This document shows, one piece after another, positions 1 to 7,994 of a stretch of 62,399 nt of DNA (position 1 is its first letter; every line of letters begins with the position of its first letter). Origin of the DNA: Candidatus Laterigemmans baculatus. Lineage in GTDB: Bacteria > Planctomycetota > Planctomycetia > Pirellulales > Pirellulaceae. The notes beneath the pieces are model-generated. The model had not been told where the DNA came from and made no database searches. It worked only from the letters and a program-made list of their open reading frames with translations. The translations under genes and the position numbers were made by a program. The stretch lies in NCBI RefSeq assembly GCF_010367455.1, contig NZ_WRPR01000051.1, positions 1-62,399 on the forward strand. The letters are read 5' to 3'.

Positions 1-122
1 CAAAGAGAATCGCGAAAATGTTTGGGGGTGAAGGTCAAGCGATTGCCGCGATTCCCTTCGGGGGAGAGGGGGCTAAAAACTGCACGACCTCCGGAGTGAG
101 AGTGCCGGATCGGTGCTCCCGT

Positions 123-752
123 TCAGCGTCGGTAGAGGCGGGTTTGGTTCGATTCGTCATAAGTCAGCAGCAGCGCCCCGTCGGCTGCGTACTGCTCGAA
201 CAGCTTCAGCGTCAGCGCTTCGTCGTTCGGCCACGGGTAGACGAAAACCAAGTCGAAATCGGCCAGCTCGAGTCCCAACTCGTCGTAAGCGTCATCGGCT
301 GAAGTTTCCAGCGACAGCGAGCCCGCTTCGTCGTGAAACGCCTGGTCGATCAACGCTTCGGCCCCGGGTGGAACGAAACTTCCGTGAATGAATTCGACCT
401 CCAAATCGTGGTCCTCGGCCAGCGCTTCGGCCGCTTCACAGAGCCCGCGGTCGATCTCGATGCCATAGGCCTCGAAGCCGAGCTGTGTGGCCAGCGAGGC
501 GATGACGCCGAACCCGCTGCCCCATTCGCAGAATCGATCACCGCAGCTCAATCGCTGCTCGGAGATTGCTCGTAGCGCGTGATAAATTGCGACATAGTCG
601 CTCGGCACAAATCCGCGGTAACCGGGCGCCGCGCCGCCGCCCGAGGCGCGTCCCCGCATGAAGTCGGCGATCCGGGCGTCGGCCTCGGTGAGGAACCGCG
701 CTACCTCGCGAGGGAGCGGTTGGCGGCGGTGGTCCAGCGTGATCTCGATCAT
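123..752 (-). CDS. Class I SAM-dependent methyltransferase-like protein
   Basis: This 209-residue protein probably has a Rossmann-type methyltransferase fold. Motif I is visible as EWGSGFG at about residues 76-82, with the acidic end of strand 2 at GIEID (97-101). A later segment, ELADFDLVFVYPWP, resembles motif IV with the catalytic-loop position YPWP. The substrate cannot be deduced. It is the downstream partner of the HD hydrolase at 749-1318: the two genes overlap by 4 nt (ATGA), so they are almost certainly cotranscribed and translationally coupled. No DNA- or RNA-binding extension is visible. The fold assignment is fairly secure; the activity is inference. Confidence 0.75.
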   Translation of the reverse strand: MIEITLDHRRQPLPREVARFLTEADARIADFMRGRASGGGAAPGYRGFVPSDYVAIYHALRAISEQRLSCGDRFCEWGSGFGVIASLATQLGFEAYGIEIDRGLCEAAEALAEDHDLEVEFIHGSFVPPGAEALIDQAFHDEAGSLSLETSADDAYDELGLELADFDLVFVYPWPNDEALTLKLFEQYAADGALLLTYDESNQTRLYRR

Positions 753-1318
753 GCCCCATCCCCACGGGATGCGTCGGTCGCGAGTCGCTGGCGGACCTCT
801 TGGACCGTTTGGTCAAACTGCTGCTCGAGCGCGACATTGATGCCTCGGCAGCCTGCGACGACCTGCTCTCCCCAATCGACGTACTGCCGTTTCCGCTCGA
901 GCGACCAGCCCGCCGGCGACGTGCTGCTGAGATCGCGGAGGTTGGAGATCTTATCCGCGATCTTCAACTGCTTGGCACCGGCGGAAAGCTGCGGCGCGTG
1001 CTCGACCTGCAGCCTCTTGCGCTGCTGTTTGGGGAGCGATTTGTCATCGGTCACCTCGGCGACCAGATCCCGGACCCGCTCACCGAACCGCTCGGCGATC
1101 TCTTCGAGCGAAACCTCGGTGTCCTCGACTGTGTCGTGCAACAAGGCTGCGATAAGCAACTCCAGATCCTGCACTCCGCCGACCTCGGTGAGCAGCTGAG
1201 CCACGGCGAGCGGGTGATTGATGTAGGGAGACTGATCGGCGTCCTTGCGACGCTGGCCGCTGTGGGCCTGAGCAGCGAAACTCGCGGCACGGAAGAGCAG
1301 GGCGAAGTCGTGTGGCAT
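749..1318 (-). CDS. MESH1-like HD-domain hydrolase (possible small alarmone hydrolase)
   Basis: This is a 189-residue stand-alone HD phosphohydrolase resembling the hydrolase half of RelA/SpoT. Metal-binding candidates are H35 (in NHPLAV), H61-D62 (in HDTVEDT) and D122 (in KIADKISNL). E65-D66 follow the HD pair, the arrangement found in MESH1/SpoT hydrolases. No synthetase, TGS or ACT domain is present. Family knowledge suggests hydrolysis of (p)ppGpp or of another nucleotide, MESH1 being also an NADPH phosphatase. It overlaps the following methyltransferase gene by 4 nt and is divergent from the SDR gene across about 110 bp. The family call is firm; the physiological substrate is inference. 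Confidence 0.82.
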   Translation of the reverse strand: MPHDFALLFRAASFAAQAHSGQRRKDADQSPYINHPLAVAQLLTEVGGVQDLELLIAALLHDTVEDTEVSLEEIAERFGERVRDLVAEVTDDKSLPKQQRKRLQVEHAPQLSAGAKQLKIADKISNLRDLSSTSPAGWSLERKRQYVDWGEQVVAGCRGINVALEQQFDQTVQEVRQRLATDASRGDGA

Positions 1319-1432
1319 GGCGGTGGCTCCTGCGGGTGGCGGCGCGATGATTGCTAGTAGACGCGTCGGTGTCAGCGAGCGGACGCTGAGTTGTCGCTTG
1401 CGAATCGAGTTCCCTGCGGAGGCGAAACGGCG

Positions 1433-2218
1433 ATGGGTTTACTGGAAGGAAAAGTCGTTTGGGTCACCGGCGCCAGCAGCGGGATCGGCCGCGCGGCGGC
1501 CAAAGCGATGGCGACCGAAGGAGCGGCGGTCGTCTGTTCGGCACGTCGTCTCGAAGAGCTCGAGTCGCTGGTCGAGGAGATCCGTACCGCGGGCGGACGG
1601 GCGGCGGTCGCCGAAGCGGACATCACCGACAGCGAGCAGCTGAAAGCGGCCGTAGAGGTGGCTCGCCGCGAGTTCGGTCGGCTCGATTCGGTGTTCGCCA
1701 ATGCGGGGATCAACGGAACCTGGGCAGCCCTCGAGGAGCTCGACGAAGAGGAGTTTCGCAAAACGATCGAAGTCAATTTGACCGGCACGTTTCTGACCTG
1801 CAAAGCGGCCCTCGAAAGCCTCAAGGAATCGCACGGCAGCATCCTGATGAACTGCTCGGTCAATGGCACCCGGATCTTTTCCAACCGCGGAGCCACGGCC
1901 TACTCGTCGAGCAAAGCCGGCCAGTTGGCAATGATGCAGATGATGGCCGTCGAGCTGGGGGAACATCGCATCCGCGTCAATGCAATCTGCCCCGGGGCGA
2001 TCGCCACCGAAATCAACGAGAAGACCGAGAAGGAAGCAATCGACGAGGCGGGTCCCGAGGTGCGTTTTCCCGAAGGCCATATCCCGCTGACCGGTGGCAA
2101 ACCGGCGACCGCCAAGCAGGTCGCCGAGTTAGTCGTCTTTCTCACCAGCGACCGAGCCAGCCACATCAGCGGCACGCCAGTCTGGATCGATGGAGCCCAA
2201 TCGCTGCTGCAGGGCTAA
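1433..2218 (+). CDS. SDR-family NAD(P)-dependent oxidoreductase
   Basis: This is a classical short-chain dehydrogenase of 261 residues. The nucleotide-binding motif TGASSGIG is at residues 12-19, NAG at 90-92, the catalytic serine probably S142, and the YSSSK active site gives Y157 and K161. The start chosen is the ATG at 1433 because a GGAG-type ribosome site lies about 10 nt upstream; a longer frame from 1391 lacks one and adds no family sequence. Its stop overlaps the stop of the convergent aldehyde dehydrogenase gene (2215-2218). It could reduce an aldehyde made by the neighbouring pair, but the substrate is unknown. Confidence 0.9.
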   Translation: MGLLEGKVVWVTGASSGIGRAAAKAMATEGAAVVCSARRLEELESLVEEIRTAGGRAAVAEADITDSEQLKAAVEVARREFGRLDSVFANAGINGTWAALEELDEEEFRKTIEVNLTGTFLTCKAALESLKESHGSILMNCSVNGTRIFSNRGATAYSSSKAGQLAMMQMMAVELGEHRIRVNAICPGAIATEINEKTEKEAIDEAGPEVRFPEGHIPLTGGKPATAKQVAELVVFLTSDRASHISGTPVWIDGAQSLLQG

Positions 2219-3636
2219 AATTCGGCCGACTGGAAAGCGCGGCTGTGGTAGAGGAACTCGACGATGCTTCCCTCGTGCGGCTGCAGCCAGTTCAATCGGT
2301 TGGTCGGAATCGGGCCGAGGTTGAGGCTGTCGATCTCAGTGCAGTCAACCGCCGCCTCGGCGAACGCATCGTCGCGCGTGAGCACCGTGGCGATCAGGGT
2401 CGAACCGATCCGTTTGAGCATCTCTGCCTGCGGGCACTCGACGACGCTGACGAACGGGAACATATATTCCTTCATCGCGACCGCTCGCTCGGCCGAGTCG
2501 GCGTGCACGACCATCGGCCGCAGGTACGCACAGCGTTCCTTCTCGACCAGCCGTGGGCCGTAGTCCGCCGTCATGTCGGTGACCCCCGCTTCCCGCAGAT
2601 CCTGCTCGACCATCGACCAAGTTCCGGTGGCCATCGCAGGAACGGTGAACGCCGCCAGCTGGGACTGTTCGTCGAGCGGCGAGCGGACCTCGACCGGGCC
2701 GAGCCGTTCGGCCAGCGCCTGGGCAATTTCGCGGGTGTGCCGGCTGGCCCAAATGCTCGAGCAGTTCACGCAGGAGCGACCCGAATTGCTCAGCACGCTC
2801 TCGACCATCATGTCCAGGTGTTGCTCCCAGTCATCGACCACGTCGTCGCCGATCAGGATCTTCGACCACCCCGGCCCGTGGACCTGGACTTTGGGATTGC
2901 CGGCGTACTGCTGCACGGTCTGGACGCTGCCGAAGACCATGCTCCGCGGGCTGCTGGCGAGAATCGCATTGCCTGCGTCGTGGCCGCCGGGATAGAGCCC
3001 AAACGCTTCACCGGGGAGTCCCGCCGCCATGAAAGCCGCGATCATCCGGTAGGGAGTCCACGGTTCCTGCGAGCCCGGCTTGAGCGCCAGCCCGACTTGC
3101 AACGGCACCGCTGGCAGCCAGAGCGTGTGGACGCCGGGCGAATTATTCGGCAGGACCGCCCCGAGGATCGGCGTCCGCGATTGATAGCTGACCGGTGCCC
3201 CGCGGCCCTCGTCGCCATACCCCCGGCTGAGGATGCTCGGATCGAGCCCGCGGGTCAGGGCCGCCAGGATCTCGTCGATGTGCGAGAGGACGAAGCTGTT
3301 CTTGGCCATGTTCGCCCGGCACATATGTTCGGGCAGCCCCGTGCTGGCCGACTGCTGGTGGACGAATTGGTCGACCGACTGCGTCCCGTCGCCCATCGGC
3401 AGATCGCCGCTAGCGAACAGCTCGGCCGCTTGTTTGCACCGCGCGATGAGGTCGTCGATGCTGAACTGGCGAAGCGCCGCCCGGGCCTTGTCGGCGCGGC
3501 GCAGATCGCGCTGCACGATTCCTCCGCCGACCTGGCTGACCTCGGCGATCGGTTCACCGGTGTCGAAGTGAACCACCTCTTTCTTTTCGAGCGATTCGTA
3601 CGGTTTGCCCCAGCGAAGCGCATGTAGATTCAGCAT
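2215..3636 (-). CDS. Aldehyde dehydrogenase-family acyl reductase (EhpG-like)
   Basis: This 473-residue protein belongs to the aldehyde dehydrogenase superfamily. It has the PNNSPG segment at about 163-168, a cofactor-binding lysine candidate at K186 (ALKPGS) and the catalytic cysteine C289 in NSGRSCVNCS. The overall layout resembles acyl-CoA/acyl-adenylate reductases more than ordinary oxidising ALDHs. It lies 66 nt downstream of the adenylate-forming ligase gene on the same strand. Known precedents are EhpF/EhpG of phenazine biosynthesis and LuxE/LuxC, in which a ligase activates a carboxylate and an ALDH-fold enzyme reduces it to an aldehyde. The superfamily call is secure; the reductive direction is inferred from the pairing. 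Confidence 0.8.
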   Translation of the reverse strand: MLNLHALRWGKPYESLEKKEVVHFDTGEPIAEVSQVGGGIVQRDLRRADKARAALRQFSIDDLIARCKQAAELFASGDLPMGDGTQSVDQFVHQQSASTGLPEHMCRANMAKNSFVLSHIDEILAALTRGLDPSILSRGYGDEGRGAPVSYQSRTPILGAVLPNNSPGVHTLWLPAVPLQVGLALKPGSQEPWTPYRMIAAFMAAGLPGEAFGLYPGGHDAGNAILASSPRSMVFGSVQTVQQYAGNPKVQVHGPGWSKILIGDDVVDDWEQHLDMMVESVLSNSGRSCVNCSSIWASRHTREIAQALAERLGPVEVRSPLDEQSQLAAFTVPAMATGTWSMVEQDLREAGVTDMTADYGPRLVEKERCAYLRPMVVHADSAERAVAMKEYMFPFVSVVECPQAEMLKRIGSTLIATVLTRDDAFAEAAVDCTEIDSLNLGPIPTNRLNWLQPHEGSIVEFLYHSRAFQSAEF

Positions 3637-3702
3637 AGAAGTCGTTGTCGACAGAGGAAACGTAGAAGACGGGAGCCCAGTGGCGGCTGATGGACCGCGG
3701 CT

Positions 3703-4824
3703 TTAGTAGACGCCGACGGTCGTACCGCCCTCGAGGCTGCGATAGGGACGGACGCCGCTGACCCCGTCCCAGGGGTAGCGAGCGAAGGGGGCTTCGCGTT
3801 CGCCTTCGTCCCGCTCGAGAAAGCCGGGGACGAAGAATTCGCGGGTCAACGTATACAATTTGACTCGCCCGGTCTCTCCGTAGCCGACCAGCTGCGTGTG
3901 ATCGTCCATGTCGACGACTTCGGTGACCGCCCGCGGCTGCGGCGCATAGTAGCTGATCTTGTAGCCATCGGCCGCCGTGATCGGCTTGCTGCAGGCGAGC
4001 CCCATCAGCGTGTTGCCATACGTCGGCGTCATGTACACGCCCCCTTCCTCCGGCGGCCCGCCGAGCAGCTCCTCCACGGCGTACCGCGTCCACTGCGGAG
4101 TGAACTCGGTGCCGCCGGAGAAAATCCCGGTGATCCCGATCTCCGCGATGCTCGTCCCCCGCTCCTCGAGCGCCTCGCCGAGGGCTTCGAGCAACTTCGG
4201 CGTGGTAAACATGCACTTGATGTCGTGGCCCGAGGTGAGCACCGTGATCGCCTGATCGATGCAGTGCTTCTTGTACTCCTCCAGATGCTCCATCCAGCCT
4301 TTCTTGATCAACTTGATCACCCAGCGGGGATCCAAGTCGATGCAGAAGCAGATCCCCCCGCGGTGCTGACAGAGGTGCTCGACCGCCAGCCGCAACCGCC
4401 GCGGTCCGCTCGGCCCGAGCATCAACCAGTTGGATCCTTTGGGAAAGTACTGGTCGGGCAGGGTATCGGAGAAGCGTTCGTAGTCGATCCAGTGGTCTTC
4501 CATCACGACGCGGGTTTTGGGAACGCCGGTCGTGCCACCCGTTTCAAACACGTACGCCGGTTTGTCGGCCAAGCCTTGGGGAATCCAGCGGCGGACCGGG
4601 CCGCCCCGCAACCAGTCGTCTTCGAACAGCGGAAACTTCTTCAAATCGTCGAACGACTTGATCTCGGTCAACGGATCGAAATTCAACTCCGCCTTTTTCT
4701 GCAACCAAAACGGACTCCCCGTCGCCTCGCCGAAGTGCCAATGCACCATTTCGACAGTCTGAGCGTCCAGTTGTGCGCGAGCGGTATCGATCGCGGATTG
4801 CAGATCCTCCGTTTCGGTGCTCAT
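3703..4824 (-). CDS. Adenylate-forming ligase of the PaaK/EhpF type
   Basis: This 373-residue protein carries the AMP-binding P-loop ETGGTTGVPKTR near residues 80-91 and a PTYGNT motif near 260 that fits the A5 region of phenylacetate-CoA-ligase-like enzymes. It is shorter than PaaK (about 430 residues), which is typical of EhpF-like proteins with a reduced C-terminal domain. The start at 4824 gives a conventional N-terminus (MSTETEDL). An in-frame ATG at 4914 would add 30 hydrophobic or basic residues and cannot be excluded, since neither start has a strong ribosome site. The likely role is to activate an unknown carboxylic acid as an adenylate or thioester for the reductase just downstream. 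Confidence 0.78.
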   Translation of the reverse strand: MSTETEDLQSAIDTARAQLDAQTVEMVHWHFGEATGSPFWLQKKAELNFDPLTEIKSFDDLKKFPLFEDDWLRGGPVRRWIPQGLADKPAYVFETGGTTGVPKTRVVMEDHWIDYERFSDTLPDQYFPKGSNWLMLGPSGPRRLRLAVEHLCQHRGGICFCIDLDPRWVIKLIKKGWMEHLEEYKKHCIDQAITVLTSGHDIKCMFTTPKLLEALGEALEERGTSIAEIGITGIFSGGTEFTPQWTRYAVEELLGGPPEEGGVYMTPTYGNTLMGLACSKPITAADGYKISYYAPQPRAVTEVVDMDDHTQLVGYGETGRVKLYTLTREFFVPGFLERDEGEREAPFARYPWDGVSGVRPYRSLEGGTTVGVY

Positions 4825-4938
4825 CAGCCGTTGCTTCGCCAATTGATCGAGGTGCCTGGAAGGTTCATGAACGGAAGCTGAAAAATACCGCAGCAGCAAA
4901 CGCCAAGCAAGCATCGAGAGGCGGCCGGCGGAAAGCGC

Positions 4939-4974
4939 AAAAAAACAGCCCGCCTCGAAAATCCGAGGCAGGCT
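4939..4974 (-). terminator. Rho-independent terminator of the Gly-rich protein gene
   Basis: Read on the minus strand, an 11-bp stem (AGCCTGCCTCG paired with CGAGGCGGGCT, one G-T wobble) with a 6-nt loop at 4947-4974 is followed by a run of seven T (4939-4945). It lies 45 nt past the stop of the gene at 5019-6188 and before the ligase gene, so it should separate those two transcription units. Confidence 0.85.
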
Positions 4975-5018
4975 GCCGAATGTTCATCGTTTGGAGCGGA
5001 TCTAGAAATCCAGCAAGC

Positions 5019-6188
5019 TCAAGGACTCGCCACCGGGATGGCCAAGTCATCGTCGTCGCTGGCGGCTATCGCGGCCGCGGCAATCGCTCCGCCGATCGCG
5101 GCAAAGGCACCAAAGCCACCGCCACCACCAAGACCTCCGCCGCCGGCACCACCGCCGCCGAAGCCACCACCGGGACCGAATCCGCCGCCAGCGAACCCAC
5201 CCGGAGCAAAGCCCGCATCCATCAAGGGAGGAGCCAATCCTCCGTCTTCAGCCAATCCACCATCCGGCCCCGCCACACCAAACGACTCTTCACCGAGCAG
5301 GTTGGTCGACGGAGGTGCAAGCTGCAGCTCAAACGGGAATCCGCCAGCCTGCATTACGGCGCTGGCAGCCCGGAAGGGGTTCTTCGAAGCGGCGAGCGGC
5401 TCATCCACGGGGGCTTCGGGCGGAGCAATCAATTCGAAACCGGTTGCGGCAAAGCCCGCCGATCCCGACGCGATAAGGTCGTACACACCGGGCGACAAGT
5501 TCGGCACCGCGAACGATCCGTCGACGGCCGTGACCGCTTGCCCCACCACTTCGTCACTGCGAATCACCAGCACGTTCACATTCGCCGCCGGAACCATTCC
5601 GCCGGCGAGCCAGCCGGACCGGAAAAGCCGACCGGCCAAACCGCCCTCGGGGCTCTGAACGACTTGGTAGCCATCGGGAACAATCGGCGTACCCTCCGGG
5701 AGGGGAAGCTCGCCTTCCCGCGGAACCGCATCCGCATCGATCCGCGCCGGCTGGTAGCGTGCGATCGTACTCAGCGCTCGCTCGGGGCGAAGCGATGAGG
5801 CGGTGATACTGGTCGTGCTCGGCAGCTCACGCCCCCCTTGCCCGGGAGCCACAACCGTCAACGAGCGGGCCGAGTACGAACCGGCCGAGCGATAGCTGAG
5901 ACGATAAACGCCAGGATAGACGTTGCGGACGACAAACAATCCTTCGGCGTTCAGCTCGGCAGGCAGCGGCTGACCCGTAACGTCGAACAGAGCCACTCGT
6001 CCAGCATCGACCAGCGAGGGATCGGCCGGTGCGAAGACCTTGATGTAAACGTTACCGTTAGCGTCAGGCTGGACCCATTGGCTGGCGACATGCGAGTCGG
6101 GGCTGGGAGCCGCGACGGCTTCATCCGCGGTGGCCAGTGTCGGTGAGAACACCAACGCCCCTAGAATGGCTGCAAGGAAGGCTCTCAT
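5019..6188 (-). CDS. Secreted Gly-rich protein with carboxypeptidase-regulatory-like repeats
   Basis: This is a protein of unknown function, 389 residues from the ATG at 6188. It begins with a signal peptide (MRAFLAAILGALVFSPTLATADEA). Two segments, around VYPGVYRLSYRSAGSYSARSLTV and LSPGVYDLIASGSAGFAATGFEL, look like beta-sandwich modules of the CarboxypepD_reg-like or SdrD B-like kind. The last third is a glycine-rich tract (GGGFGGGGAGGGG type), then an alanine-rich hydrophobic stretch, then DDDD and a short tail. No LPXTG or PEP-CTERM motif is seen. A TTG 18 nt upstream is a less likely start. A strong terminator follows at 4939-4974, so the gene is probably monocistronic. Similar secreted proteins are frequent in planctomycetes. 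Confidence 0.7.
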   Translation of the reverse strand: MRAFLAAILGALVFSPTLATADEAVAAPSPDSHVASQWVQPDANGNVYIKVFAPADPSLVDAGRVALFDVTGQPLPAELNAEGLFVVRNVYPGVYRLSYRSAGSYSARSLTVVAPGQGGRELPSTTSITASSLRPERALSTIARYQPARIDADAVPREGELPLPEGTPIVPDGYQVVQSPEGGLAGRLFRSGWLAGGMVPAANVNVLVIRSDEVVGQAVTAVDGSFAVPNLSPGVYDLIASGSAGFAATGFELIAPPEAPVDEPLAASKNPFRAASAVMQAGGFPFELQLAPPSTNLLGEESFGVAGPDGGLAEDGGLAPPLMDAGFAPGGFAGGGFGPGGGFGGGGAGGGGLGGGGGFGAFAAIGGAIAAAAIAASDDDDLAIPVASP

Positions 6189-6318
6189 GGATCGAGGTCT
6201 CGGCAAAATAGGAAACTTGTGAGGTTAATCTCGGTGCTACGGCTACGAGTTTAGGCGGTGTCCAGGGAGCTGACAAGGAATTTGCTCCCCTTTGATCGCA
6301 AAAATCGACATAACTTCA

Positions 6319-7815
6319 CTAACCTCCCGCGCGATCAGTTACTCCGGGGGGAGTCCGCTCGTACAGCCCGCTGATGTTGCTCGGCACCCGCCGTCCATCA
6401 GCAGCCGGGAGCGGCGGGAAGTCGGCTCCGCGGGCGGCGCCGCCAAGCGGAACGGTCAGGCTGTCGTTCATGCGAGCCAGGAAGTTCAGCAGCTTGTAGG
6501 CCGGGATGATCGTGATCCCCAGCTGCCGCGCCTCGTCGATCGTCTTACCCATCTCGGCCAGCCCCTGCTGAATCTGCTGGTTCTGCTCCGGATCGCCTCC
6601 CTCCGACACTTCGGGGCGTTCTCCGACGACCAAGAAGCGAATCCCACCGTCGAGCTCGCCCGTCGCGGCCTGGCCTTCGACCGGATTGACGACCGCAGCA
6701 ACCTCGGCACCGGCCGACTCGATCATGCCGCGGACCAGCGAAGTGTCGTCGCGTCCATCCCCGTTGATATCGATCAGCCCCGCGAGAGCAATCCGCACCT
6801 CGCGACCCGGCGACCAGAAGGGAGAGTAGATAACGTCGCCCGGAATGATCGGCTCGGTGACTTTGGGATCCGAAACGATGCGGGCTTCGGCCAAGTGATC
6901 GCGGCGGATCGCGACGACTTCGATGGTCGCCTTGGGGGGCGCTTCGGTGACTTTGGTTTGCTCGGAATCAAACACGCCGAACGTAACGCCCGGACGGAGC
7001 GCGTCGGCCGAACCCAAGTTGATCAGCACCAGCCGGTCGCCGGGCCGCGTGTAGGTGACTTCGCCCTGGACGACTTCAAACTCGGAGTTTTGCAGGGTGT
7101 TGATCCGCTGCCGTTGCTCGTCGACGGTCGCCAGCAACTCTTGGTTCTTCGCCTGGAGCTGGGCAATCTTCTTAGAGCTCTCGTCGCTCTGCGAGCGGAA
7201 GGTCGTCGCTTGATTGCTGACCAAGTCCTGCAACTTGGCGTTGGCGACCTTCATTTCCTGGCGGTTTTTCTCGAATTCCTCGATCTTGTTTTGCAGCTCG
7301 GTTTGGGCCTGAGCCTGCTGTTCCTGCGCCAGGGCCTGGGCGTCGCGAGCATTTTTGACATCGGCCTGAGCCCGAGCCAAATCTTCCTGCCGCATCTGGC
7401 TCATGTTGTTGTACTGCTCGACCCGCTCGCGAATCACGCCCACCAGGTATTCGGGCAGGGCCAGCAAATTCTTGCGGGACTGATCGACGTCGGGAGCAAA
7501 GTACGACATCGCCGTCGCGTAATCGGCAGCGATCTTCTGCAGGTCGGCGTCATCGGCGGCACTTTGCGCCAACTGCTCAAATTCCGCCTCGGTGACTTCG
7601 CCCACGCCGATCATGGCCTTCAAGTAGGCGAGCTGATCGGTCTGCTTCTGGACCGTCGCATTGACCGTCTGCAGCCGAGTTTTGGCATCCGCCGCCTCGG
7701 TCGCCGAGGTATCGCCCCACCGCCACAACAGGAAGTTGAGCACGAGCGAGAGGACGAGGAAGATCACACAGGTGATCAGGCTGCCGCGGATCACCGAATC
7801 GTCACGAGCTGGCAT
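6319..7815 (-). CDS. Membrane-anchored coiled-coil protein with BRCT-like C-terminal domain
   Basis: This 498-residue protein has an unknown function. One membrane segment lies at about residues 11-31 (GSLITCVIFLVLSLVLNFLLW). A long alpha-helical coiled coil follows (roughly 40-245, heptad-like Q/E/A/L pattern around AQEQQAQAQTELQNKIEEFE). Next comes a small beta domain with the NLGSADALRPGVTFGVF pattern seen in several bacterial assembly proteins. Residues about 335-448 resemble a BRCT domain: RIALAGL, then RGMIESAGAEVAAVV, FLVVGERPE, and EARQLGITIIPAYKLLNFL at the end. It lies downstream of the FHA histidine kinase gene on the same strand with a 179-nt gap. The BRCT resemblance is a pattern judgement and needs a profile search. 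Confidence 0.65.
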   Translation of the reverse strand: MPARDDSVIRGSLITCVIFLVLSLVLNFLLWRWGDTSATEAADAKTRLQTVNATVQKQTDQLAYLKAMIGVGEVTEAEFEQLAQSAADDADLQKIAADYATAMSYFAPDVDQSRKNLLALPEYLVGVIRERVEQYNNMSQMRQEDLARAQADVKNARDAQALAQEQQAQAQTELQNKIEEFEKNRQEMKVANAKLQDLVSNQATTFRSQSDESSKKIAQLQAKNQELLATVDEQRQRINTLQNSEFEVVQGEVTYTRPGDRLVLINLGSADALRPGVTFGVFDSEQTKVTEAPPKATIEVVAIRRDHLAEARIVSDPKVTEPIIPGDVIYSPFWSPGREVRIALAGLIDINGDGRDDTSLVRGMIESAGAEVAAVVNPVEGQAATGELDGGIRFLVVGERPEVSEGGDPEQNQQIQQGLAEMGKTIDEARQLGITIIPAYKLLNFLARMNDSLTVPLGGAARGADFPPLPAADGRRVPSNISGLYERTPPGVTDRAGG

Positions 7816-7994
7816 ATCAGAAAGAACCCCAGAGATGGTTCACGTGCGGGGGGCGATGACAAGTCAACTCCACATCCTATCTCCTGCAACCGGCAATTCC
7901 AGTCATTGGAGGCAGTTCGGACGCGAAAGCTGCCCAAGCTGTACGTTTGCAACGGCTTAATGGTTTCCGCCGCCCTCTCAGCCGATCGTTTCGC

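Noticed and set aside
1459-3627. A long plus-strand reading frame of about 720 codons
   Set aside because: It lies in another frame of the SDR gene and opposite the aldehyde dehydrogenase. High GC makes such open frames common; it shows Arg/Gly-rich composition and no domain.
2215-4824. LuxC/LuxE bioluminescence pair
   Set aside because: The ligase and ALDH fit the EhpF/EhpG analogy better; no luciferase genes are in view, so the role stays open.
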